Shown here in pieces: positions 37,475 through 44,741 of a DNA stretch of 64,000 nt (position 1 is its first letter; the number at the start of each line of letters is the position of its first letter). A program made the translations under genes and the position numbers. Under the pieces are notes generated by a model. The model ran no database searches. It saw only the letters and a list, made by a program, of their open reading frames with translations, and was not told the origin of the DNA. The stretch lies in NCBI GenBank assembly GCA_964406375.1, contig CAYORM010000007.1, positions 1 through 64,000 of the forward strand, given 5' to 3'. The stretch is from CAYORM01 sp964406375 (GTDB lineage Bacteria > Pseudomonadota > Alphaproteobacteria > DSM-16000 > Inquilinaceae).

Positions 37475-37678
37475 CGGTTGTCCTGGAGGCTGGGTGGCCT
37501 GCGGTCGGAAAGGGCACATCCTATCCGTTGCGCCTGGCCTGCGCCATTGTGGGACAGGCTTGACCGGCCTGTGGGGCGCCCGGCAACAGTCGGCGTCGGG
37601 CAACCCATAGACGAAGCAATGTTGATCAATGACAGATCATGATTGCGGGAATCGGGTGCCGCCGCTGAGGAGATGGGA

Positions 37679-38815
37679 ATGGAACAAGAAAGGCGGCGGG
37701 CCGGGCCCGCGGGGGCATCCGGCCGGCTGTGTCTCGCTTCGCTCGGCCTAGCGCTGATCGCCTTTGCCGGCGCCTCTGCCCAGGACAGCGCGGTTTCGGA
37801 CGACGCCGCGGCGGACGGAGACCCCCCGACCCCCACCGCCGCGGCGGCAGCAGAGGAGCCGCGGGCGCCGGTACGGCAGGTGCTCTTGATGGCGGCCGGG
37901 CGGCCGACCGGGGTCGGCTTCGCGGTGGCGGGTGCGGTCGGGCGCATCATCGATGACCAGGCGCCGGTGACCGGTCTGCGTGCGGCGATCCAGGCCACAA
38001 CCGGATCGATGGAATCGATCGTGCGACTGGCCGAGGGCGATTTCGATCTGGCGCTGGTCGGGGCGGACTGGCTGGCCGCGGCGCGCGCCGGCGACGGTGC
38101 CTTCGAAGGGCAGCCGGGACATCAGGAGCTGCGGCTGATCGCGGCGCTCTACCCCGAGGCGCTGACCGTCATGGTGCGCGCCAATGAGGGCATCGGCGGG
38201 CTTGGTGATCTCGCGGGGCTTCGCATCAATCTCGGCCCGCCGGACGCGGCGAGCCGGCCGCTCTTCGAGCGGGCACTGCTTGCCGCCGGGGTCACGCTGG
38301 ATGTCGATGGCGATGCGGCCGAGATGCCGCTGGCCACCCAGGGGCAGGCGCTGTGCCTCGGCGAGGTCGATGCCGTGGCTTATCTCACCGCCCATCCCAG
38401 CGGCACGGTCCGCAGCGTCGCCACCGCCTGTCCCGTGACGATCCTGCCGATCGAAGGGGAGGTCGCCGACAGCCTGCTCGCGCAGGATCCGGCATTGCTG
38501 TCGACCTTCGTCCCGGCGGGCTATTATCCGGGGCCGATCGCGGCGGTGCCGACGATCGGCAGCGCCGTCGTGCTGGCCAGTTCCGCCGCGCTCGACGAGG
38601 TCGACGGCTACGAGGTGACCCGCGCCCTGTTCGAAGAGCTCAACGCGCTCTGCGTGCAGGTGCCTGTGCTGGCGGAATGCGACCCGCGGATGATGGCCGA
38701 GGCGGCCGCCGGGACGGCGCCGCGGCATGACGGCGCGGCGCGCTACCTCACCCGTGCCTTTCCGGAATCGACGGTGTCGGAGCCGGAAACGGATGAGGCG
38801 TCGTCCGAGCCCTGA
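37679..38815 (+). CDS. TAXI family TRAP-type solute-binding protein
   Basis: Periplasmic protein of 378 residues with a signal region (GRLCLASLGLALIAFAGASAQ) and an Ala/Asp/Pro-rich stretch of about 30 residues before the folded part. That part has the TAXI pattern: GVGFAVAGAVGRIIDD, TGSMESIVRLAEGDFDLALVGADW, and DLAGLRINLGPPDAASRPLFERAL. Such proteins feed TRAP importers, often for glutamate or other acids. No TRAP membrane gene is nearby, so it is an orphan here. The ATG at 37679 has GAGGAG 6 bases upstream. Confidence 0.88.
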   Translation: MEQERRRAGPAGASGRLCLASLGLALIAFAGASAQDSAVSDDAAADGDPPTPTAAAAAEEPRAPVRQVLLMAAGRPTGVGFAVAGAVGRIIDDQAPVTGLRAAIQATTGSMESIVRLAEGDFDLALVGADWLAAARAGDGAFEGQPGHQELRLIAALYPEALTVMVRANEGIGGLGDLAGLRINLGPPDAASRPLFERALLAAGVTLDVDGDAAEMPLATQGQALCLGEVDAVAYLTAHPSGTVRSVATACPVTILPIEGEVADSLLAQDPALLSTFVPAGYYPGPIAAVPTIGSAVVLASSAALDEVDGYEVTRALFEELNALCVQVPVLAECDPRMMAEAAAGTAPRHDGAARYLTRAFPESTVSEPETDEASSEP

Positions 38816-38822
38816 GGCAGGC

Positions 38823-38894
38823 TCAGCGCGTGACGGTCTGCCAGAAGAAGAAGGCGACGATCGCCGCGATGATGATCCACTCGAGATAGGGCAT
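38823..38894 (-). CDS. Putative small one-helix membrane peptide (23 residues)
   Basis: A very short frame reads MPYLEWIIIAAIVAFFFW followed by QTVTR: a single hydrophobic helix with a short basic tail. GGGAG lies 8 bases upstream of its ATG, a good ribosome site. It ends 8 bases from the TAXI gene, with both stops inside a short CTGAG/CTCAG repeat. The gene next upstream, gloA, is divergent. No family is recognised. Composition and ribosome site argue for translation; conservation is unknown. Confidence 0.45.
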   Translation of the reverse strand: MPYLEWIIIAAIVAFFFWQTVTR

Positions 38895-39049
38895 GTATCG
38901 GTCTCCCGCCTGGGCGCGGCCTTCATAGCATGGCCGGTGCGGGGCGCAACGGGGCAGGCGGTCGCGGCTGCGCTGGCGGGGCGACGGCCGCGGTCCTATC
39001 CTCGCCGGAACCGCCCGGCCCGGACCGGGCGCGATCAATGGAGAGCGTG

Positions 39050-39517
39050 ATGAGCAGCACCACAGCGGCCGGCACCCCCGCATCGGAGGGAGGGGCGGCG
39101 ACGGAAGCCGACGCGCAGCAGAGCTGGAAGCCCCGCTACCTGCACACGATGCTGCGGGTCCTCGACCTCGACAAATCGATCGACTTCTATACCCGCCTTC
39201 TCGGCATGAAGCTGCTGCGGCGCACCGACTATCCGGGTGGCCGGTTCACCCTGGCCTTCCTCGGCTATGGCGACGAAAGCGACACTACCGTCCTGGAGCT
39301 GACCCACAATTGGGACCGTGACCAGCCCTATGAGAAGGGTGACGGCTACGGCCATATCGCGATCGGCGTGCCCGACATCTACGGCACCTGCAAGGCGCTC
39401 GAGGCCGAGGGCGTCAACATTCCGCGTCCGCCCGGGCCGATGAAGCACGGCACGACGGTGATCGCCTTCATCGAGGACCCGGACGGCTGGAAAATCGAAC
39501 TGATCGAGAGGCCGTGA
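39050..39517 (+). CDS. gloA: Lactoylglutathione lyase (glyoxalase I)
   Basis: Converts the methylglyoxal-glutathione hemithioacetal to S-lactoylglutathione in the cytoplasm. 155 residues, of which the first ~28 are an Ala/Thr/Glu-rich extension not found in the E. coli enzyme. Metal ligands fit His32 in YLHTMLRVLDLDKSIDFYTRLLGM, Glu in TTVLELTHNW, His in GYGHIAIGVPDIY and Glu in WKIELIERP. The ATG at 39050 is preferred; an ATG at 39038 would add four residues. It ends 10 bases from the convergent epimerase-like gene. Confidence 0.95.
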   Translation: MSSTTAAGTPASEGGAATEADAQQSWKPRYLHTMLRVLDLDKSIDFYTRLLGMKLLRRTDYPGGRFTLAFLGYGDESDTTVLELTHNWDRDQPYEKGDGYGHIAIGVPDIYGTCKALEAEGVNIPRPPGPMKHGTTVIAFIEDPDGWKIELIERP

Positions 39518-39527
39518 CGGCGGGCAT

Positions 39528-40685
39528 TCACGCCCCGACCGCGGGATACTCCTCCTGCGGCGGGGCGTGAATGCCCTCGATGCGCCGGCGCGTCTCCTCA
39601 AGCGCCTCCGCCCCGTTGCACACATCGAAGAACAGCTCGTAGCTGCGGCTTTCGCCGGCGGCGAGATGCACGAGCGTGCCACGCTCGCGCGCCCCGGCGC
39701 GGCCCTCGATGCCGTTCGTCCCGGGCTCGATCCCCAGCGCGTAGATCCCCTCGGCGAAGGCCTGCCATTGCACGAGGCGCGGCAGCGTATCGAGGCGGGC
39801 CTCGATCACGAGGCCGATCCCGCCGCGATGCGCGGCGTTGAGCAGCGCATAGACGCCGTAGCCATGCCGATCGGCCGCGACCTCATGGTCCCAGACCTGT
39901 TCGACGAAGCCCGGCTGCGGCTTCGGCGCGGTACGGTACCCGACCCCCTGGCGCCGGAAATCCGGGCCGTGCGTCGCCGCCAGCACCCGCCGGATCGGCG
40001 CCAGGAGCTGTGCCCCCTCATCGAGCAGCGGCCAGCCGAGATTGAGATGGTAGAGCATCATGTGCGGCGTTTCCGAGAAGCCGCGATTGGTCACCGTGTC
40101 GAACAGGCGGACCCGGTTGGTGCCGGCCTCGACCTCGTACCGGCGCAGCAGCTCCAGCGTCTCGCCGAACACCGTGGCCTGTACCACGCGGCCCTCGGCC
40201 CAGAGGACGCACCGATCTCCCTCCCAGCGCGCGCCATAGCCCGAGAGCGTCGCCGGCAGATAGGCGGCGCGGCCGTGCAGCCCGTGCTCGACCGTCCTTC
40301 GGCCGGGATAATTGTAGTGCGTGCCGTCCTCGGTCACCGGGCCGAAGGCGTGGTCAAGCCCGCAGGTGGCGAGAAAGCCGCTGAACGAGCGGAGCCAGGA
40401 CAGGCCGCCCTCGCCGGTCGTCTCGTGCAGGCCGGGATGGCGGAAGCCCGTCGCGCTCTGCCATCCGAGCGCGGTGCCCTGATACTCCATCGTGCCGATG
40501 TCGAAGCCGCGGTCGATCATCACGCGGAAGACGAGACCGGTGCCGGTGCGGAACTCCAGCAGCCGCACGCCCCGCTCCGCACCGTCGCCGAGGGTCAGGA
40601 GCTGGACACCGAAGGCCGCGAGCGGATTGGCACTGCGCCGCTCGAGATCGCGGCGGGTGTAGGTCCGGCCGTAAAGGGTGGTCAT
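39528..40685 (-). CDS. DUF4432 family protein (aldose 1-epimerase-like)
   Basis: A 385-residue beta-sandwich protein of the galactose-mutarotase superfamily. Typical parts: GVRLLEFRTGTGLVFRVMIDRGFDIGTMEYQGTALGW, FSGFLATCGLDHAFGPV, HGLHGRAAYLPA, ETPHMMLYHLNLGWPLLDEG, and the C-terminal GIEPGTNGIEGRA. DUF4432 members probably mutarotate or bind sugars; the substrate is unknown. It lies 20 bases downstream of manC on the same strand, so the two are likely co-transcribed. Confidence 0.88.
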   Translation of the reverse strand: MTTLYGRTYTRRDLERRSANPLAAFGVQLLTLGDGAERGVRLLEFRTGTGLVFRVMIDRGFDIGTMEYQGTALGWQSATGFRHPGLHETTGEGGLSWLRSFSGFLATCGLDHAFGPVTEDGTHYNYPGRRTVEHGLHGRAAYLPATLSGYGARWEGDRCVLWAEGRVVQATVFGETLELLRRYEVEAGTNRVRLFDTVTNRGFSETPHMMLYHLNLGWPLLDEGAQLLAPIRRVLAATHGPDFRRQGVGYRTAPKPQPGFVEQVWDHEVAADRHGYGVYALLNAAHRGGIGLVIEARLDTLPRLVQWQAFAEGIYALGIEPGTNGIEGRAGARERGTLVHLAAGESRSYELFFDVCNGAEALEETRRRIEGIHAPPQEEYPAVGA

Positions 40686-40705
40686 CGAAGATCTCCCGCG
40701 TCTGA

Positions 40706-42133
40706 TCAGCTCGGTTGTGTCGCCGGGGGCGCCTCGATCGCGATCTCGATGAGGGTCATCGGCCGGTCGGAGGGGTTGTCGAGGGTGACGGCCGCGCCGG
40801 CCGGCACCGCCATGACGGCGCCGGCATGGCATGGCCGAGAGCCGGTTTCGTCGGACAGGCGACCTTGCCCCTCGACGATGGTGAGGCTGAGGCAGCGGCC
40901 TTCGGGGGCGGCGATGCGGCGCATTGCGCCGGGATCAATGGTGACGGTCCTCAGCCGGTGACCGCGACCTGTCGCGTCCGCCGCGCTCCTGTCGCCGTCG
41001 AGCCGGGCGGCAGCCACGCGTACCTCCTGCACCCGGTCCCGGCGGGCGACGAGGATGCCGTCTCGCGAGCCGACGATGACGAGATCCTCGACGCCGATCG
41101 CAGCCGTCGGGATGCCGTCGGTCCGCACGAGGCAGCCGCGCGTGTCGATCGCCACCGCCGCGTCGTCGACGACATTGTCTTCGGCGTCCCGGCGGCCGAT
41201 CTCCCACAGCGACGACCAGGAGCCGACATCGGTCCAGCCGATCGCGGCGGGCACCACGACGGCACGGTCGGTCTTCTCCATCACCGCATGGTCGATCGAA
41301 CGCGCCGGTGCAGCGGCGAAGCCCGTGCGGTCGAGGAAGACGACCGAGCGGCCATCGGCCTCCCGCTCCTCGACCGCGCGGTCGACCGCCGCCTCGGCCG
41401 CGGCCAGTACCTCCGGCGCGTGGCGGTGGAGCTCGCCGAGAAGGGAGGCGACGGGGAACAGGAACATGCCGGAGTTCCACAGATGCCGGCCGCCGGCGAG
41501 GAAAGCCTCGGCCTGGGCCGGCGGCGGCTTCTCGATGAAGCGCGCGACCGTGCGGGCCGGTCCGGCCGTCCCGGCGACCGGCGCACCCGGCAGGATGTAG
41601 CCATAGCCGGTCTCGGGCGATGTCGGGCGCATGCCGAAGGTCGCGAGGTGACCGGCGCGGGCGGCCGGTATCGCGCGCGCGATGGCGGCCCGCAGCCCGT
41701 TGGCATCGGCGACGTGATGATCGGCGGGCAGCACCAGCATCAGCATATCGCCGCCACATCCGGCGGTGCCGTTCCGGGCGAGGTCGATCGCTGCCGCGGC
41801 GATCGCCGGTGCGGTGTTGCGGCCGAGGGGTTCGAGCAGCAGGCGCCGCGGTGCGGCGCCGACCTGGGCGAGCTGGGCTGTCACCGCCGCCCGATGGGCC
41901 GCGGCGCAGACCACAACGGGTGCGGCGAAGCCGTGGCTGGTCGCCACGCGCAGCGCCGTCTCCTGGATCATGCTGCGATCGGAGACGAGCGGCAGGAACT
42001 GCTTCGGCCGGTCGATGCGCGACAGTGGCCACAGACGCGCCCCGGTACCGCCGGACAGGATCACCGGGACCACGCAGCGCAGCTCGGCAGTGCTGTCGGA
42101 ATCGGAAGGCGCGGGAAAGTCCGGTTTCGGCAT
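40706..42133 (-). CDS. manC: Mannose-1-phosphate guanylyltransferase (ManC/AlgA type)
   Basis: Makes GDP-mannose from GTP and mannose-1-phosphate for polysaccharide synthesis. In its 475 residues the nucleotidyltransferase signature VPVILSGGTGARLWPLSRIDRPKQFLPL is followed by LVLPADHHV, ETGYGYILPG, RFIEKP, and LWNSGMFLF. A C-terminal cupin-like domain (CLSLTIVEGQGRL, VPAGAAVTLDNPSDRPMTLIEI) resembles the isomerase part of AlgA, but the RPWG-type catalytic segment of that domain is not evident, so it may be transferase only. The ATG at 42133 is chosen over the open frame upstream. No other exopolysaccharide genes are nearby. Confidence 0.9.
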   Translation of the reverse strand: MPKPDFPAPSDSDSTAELRCVVPVILSGGTGARLWPLSRIDRPKQFLPLVSDRSMIQETALRVATSHGFAAPVVVCAAAHRAAVTAQLAQVGAAPRRLLLEPLGRNTAPAIAAAAIDLARNGTAGCGGDMLMLVLPADHHVADANGLRAAIARAIPAARAGHLATFGMRPTSPETGYGYILPGAPVAGTAGPARTVARFIEKPPPAQAEAFLAGGRHLWNSGMFLFPVASLLGELHRHAPEVLAAAEAAVDRAVEEREADGRSVVFLDRTGFAAAPARSIDHAVMEKTDRAVVVPAAIGWTDVGSWSSLWEIGRRDAEDNVVDDAAVAIDTRGCLVRTDGIPTAAIGVEDLVIVGSRDGILVARRDRVQEVRVAAARLDGDRSAADATGRGHRLRTVTIDPGAMRRIAAPEGRCLSLTIVEGQGRLSDETGSRPCHAGAVMAVPAGAAVTLDNPSDRPMTLIEIAIEAPPATQPS

Positions 42134-42218
42134 CGTCAGGGGCGGGTCGGCCGCGGCGCGGGCCGCTCGTCGGCGGCAGTATGCCGGCTCGGGCCGCGCG
42201 GACCAATGGCGGCCGCGC

Positions 42219-43448
42219 TCATCCGGCGCGTGCGGCAGTGCGGGGGCCGGTGAAGCGCAGCACGGTAACGACGCCGACGAGCAGCAGCGTCGCCGACGCC
42301 AGGAAGATGCCGCTCGGCATGCCGTGATCGAGCAGCCAACCGAACAGCACCGGCGACACGGTGCCGCCGGCATCCAACCCCGAATAGACGAAGCCGAAGA
42401 CCTTGCCGGTGGCGCCGGGCGGGATGATCGCGCGGATCATCATGTCCCGCGACGGCGCGGTGATGCCGACGAAAAAGCCCGACAGGCCGACCAGCCCGAC
42501 CATCACCGGCAGCACGAAGCCGCCCAGCGCCGCGAGCACCATCAGGAGTGCCGCCACAATCATCCCGCCGACCGCCGTTAGGTCGTGCCGTTGTGTCCGG
42601 TCGGCGATGCTGCCGCCCAGCAGAATGCCGGCCGCCGAGCCCAGCAGATAGGCGGTGACCGTGCTCGCGGCCGTCGCCAGCGACACGCCGTGGAGCTGCA
42701 GCGTGGCGGTGGCACCGAAATTCTGGATGCCGATGCCGGCGGCCGCGGTGACGACGAAATAAAGGAAGGCCAGCATGACCGTCGGCATGGCAAGCAGCTG
42801 GAGATAGCCGATGGCGGCCGGAGGCGGCGTGTCGCCGGCCCGCCGTCTCGCCTCGGCCGGGGTCGCGAGCAGCTCGCCGCTGCGCCACAGCACCGCCGCC
42901 ACCGCGACACCCGCCAGCCCGGCGATGATCGCGGCGCTGCGCCAGCCGAAGGCCTCGGCCATCGCCGTCATCGCGGCGACGGCCGAGGCGTAGCCCAGCG
43001 TGCCCATGAAGGCGTGGACACCATAGGCGCGGCCGAGCCGACGACGGCTGACCTTGAGGCTGAGGATCGACAGATCGGCGGGATGGAAGACGCTGTTGCC
43101 GATCCCGGCCAGCACCGCCAGCGGCAACAGCGTCCAATAGGAGGACACCAGTCCGGTGAGCGCGATCGAGCCGCCCATGATCGCGGTCCCCGCCACCAGC
43201 ATGCGCTTGGCACCGAGCCGGTCCACGAGGATGCCTGCGAAGGCCTGGCAGGCGCCGGAGACGCCGTAGAACAGCGTCATCGCGAGGCCGAGCGCCGCAT
43301 AGTCGACGCCGAACTCGCCGCGCAGCAGCGGGAACAGCGGCGGCAGCGCGAGCTGGAAGAAATGGCTGAGGAAATGCGCGACGCCGACCAGCCCGATCAC
43401 GAACTGGTCACGACGGAGATCGTCCTTCTGCAGGGCGGTTTCAGTCAT
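42219..43448 (-). CDS. MFS transporter (fosmidomycin-resistance-like)
   Basis: This 12-helix carrier has 409 residues. VGVAHFLSHFFQLALPPLFPLLRGEFGVDYAALGLAMTLFYGVSGACQAFAGILVDRLGAKRML matches the Fsr-like branch. FHPADLSILSLKVSRRRLGRAYGVHAFMGTLG is a further hallmark. Function is probably drug or metabolite export; the substrate is unknown. It is 85 bases upstream of manC and 151 bases from pdeM, all on the minus strand. Confidence 0.9.
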   Translation of the reverse strand: MTETALQKDDLRRDQFVIGLVGVAHFLSHFFQLALPPLFPLLRGEFGVDYAALGLAMTLFYGVSGACQAFAGILVDRLGAKRMLVAGTAIMGGSIALTGLVSSYWTLLPLAVLAGIGNSVFHPADLSILSLKVSRRRLGRAYGVHAFMGTLGYASAVAAMTAMAEAFGWRSAAIIAGLAGVAVAAVLWRSGELLATPAEARRRAGDTPPPAAIGYLQLLAMPTVMLAFLYFVVTAAAGIGIQNFGATATLQLHGVSLATAASTVTAYLLGSAAGILLGGSIADRTQRHDLTAVGGMIVAALLMVLAALGGFVLPVMVGLVGLSGFFVGITAPSRDMMIRAIIPPGATGKVFGFVYSGLDAGGTVSPVLFGWLLDHGMPSGIFLASATLLLVGVVTVLRFTGPRTAARAG

Positions 43449-43599
43449 GGTGGGGGCGCACTCCCGGCACGGCTGCCGGCGGCGAATCCCCGGCGACGCG
43501 GCATCTCATGTCCGTACGATCAAAGCCGCCGGCCGTCGGCTTCACAACCCATGCCGACGCGTGACAGCCGCGCGTCGAACTGGGCCGGTGCGGCGGCAT

Positions 43600-44286
43600 T
43601 CAAGCGGCGATCGGCACCAGCGTCTCGCCCGGGAAGGCGTGCACGCCCCGCCGCCCGATCAGCCCCACCGCGAACCGCTCGGCGAACAGGCACCGGATTG
43701 CCGGATGCAGCACGTCGAGGCCGCCGGCATAGGCGCCGAAGGCAGGCAGGACCAGCCGTCGCGCATCGCCGGCGAAGCACCGGCCCGACACCCGGCCGCG
43801 GGCGGTGCGCACCGCCGCCTTGGGATGGTAGTGGCCGACGATCTCCGGCCCCGCCGAATCGGCGAGCGGTTCGTGGCGGAAGGCGATGCCCTCGACCGTC
43901 AGTTCCGGGACGGTCGAGCCCCCGGGCGGCCGCGCTGCCGCGTCGTGGTTGCCGGCCACCCAGTACCAGTCCCGACCGCGGGCGAGGCCGGCGATCGCCC
44001 GCCGTTCGGCCTCGGTCATCCGCTCCGGCCCATGGCGATCGTGAAAGGCGTCGCCCAGGCTGATGACGAGGCGCGGCGCCTGGCGTTCGATCGCATCGGC
44101 AAGGCGTGCGATCGTCGCCGCCGTGTCATAGGGCGGCAGCAGCGCGCCGCCGCGCCGTGCAGCGACGGCGGAGCCCTTCTCGAAATGGAGATCGGCGACG
44201 ATCAGTGTCGCCCGTGCCGGCCACCACAGGGCGCCGGAGGGAAGTGGCTCGAATCGGTGTCCGGCGAGGATGATGGCGGGCGACAT
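43600..44286 (-). CDS. pdeM: Ligase-associated DNA damage response endonuclease PdeM
   Basis: Calcineurin-type metallophosphoesterase of 228 residues. Metal ligands are in LIVADLHFEKGSA, VISLGDAFHDRH, WVAGNHDAA, and EIVGHYHPKAAV. PdeM genes travel with an ATP-dependent ligase, an Lhr-type helicase and an MBL exonuclease, and all three are within 8 kb here. The group is thought to work in repair of DNA crosslinks or breaks. A cupin gene, 33 bases upstream on the same strand, separates it from the helicase. Confidence 0.93.
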   Translation of the reverse strand: MSPAIILAGHRFEPLPSGALWWPARATLIVADLHFEKGSAVAARRGGALLPPYDTAATIARLADAIERQAPRLVISLGDAFHDRHGPERMTEAERRAIAGLARGRDWYWVAGNHDAAARPPGGSTVPELTVEGIAFRHEPLADSAGPEIVGHYHPKAAVRTARGRVSGRCFAGDARRLVLPAFGAYAGGLDVLHPAIRCLFAERFAVGLIGRRGVHAFPGETLVPIAA

Positions 44287-44319
44287 GGCGGGCGACCGTA
44301 GCGCCCGGCCCGCCGGGGC

Positions 44320-44739
44320 TCAAGAGGATGTTCCCGTGTTGTTCGCGACCTGCGTGAGCTGCGGCGCCCAGGCGCCGGTCACCGAATAGGCTTCATCCAT
44401 GCCGGGCCAGGGCGGCATGGTCACGGCGACGGCCGAGAGCGGTTCATCACCGTCGCAGCGGAACTGGAAGGCGGTGCCGACCGGAATCGCGATCGAGACG
44501 CCGGGCGCGAGCTCTACCACCCGCTCGACACCGTCCGGATCGCGGCGCCACATGCGCCCGCGGCCGGCGACGATGAACCACAGCTCCTCGACCGTGCGAT
44601 GGGCGACGGCGATCGAGACGGCGCCGGGCCTAAGGGTGAAATGGGCCATGCTGCCGCCGGGGCGGCGGCACAGGATGCGGACCTCCGACCCGTCGGGCGC
44701 CGTCACATCGGGTTCGGCGGGCAGTACGATCGTGTCCAT
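44320..44739 (-). CDS. Cupin domain protein
   Basis: Small single-cupin protein of 139 residues: VSIAVAHRTVEELWFIVAGRGRMWRRD carries His and Glu ligands of motif 1, and APGVSIAIPVGTAFQFRCDGDEPLSAVAVTMPPWPG holds motif 2. Function is unknown. The ATG at 44739 has GAGGGAGG 6 bases upstream; an ATG at 44745 overlaps the helicase stop. It lies between helicase and pdeM, so it is transcribed with the repair genes. Confidence 0.82.
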   Translation of the reverse strand: MDTIVLPAEPDVTAPDGSEVRILCRRPGGSMAHFTLRPGAVSIAVAHRTVEELWFIVAGRGRMWRRDPDGVERVVELAPGVSIAIPVGTAFQFRCDGDEPLSAVAVTMPPWPGMDEAYSVTGAWAPQLTQVANNTGTSS

Positions 44740-44741
44740 CC

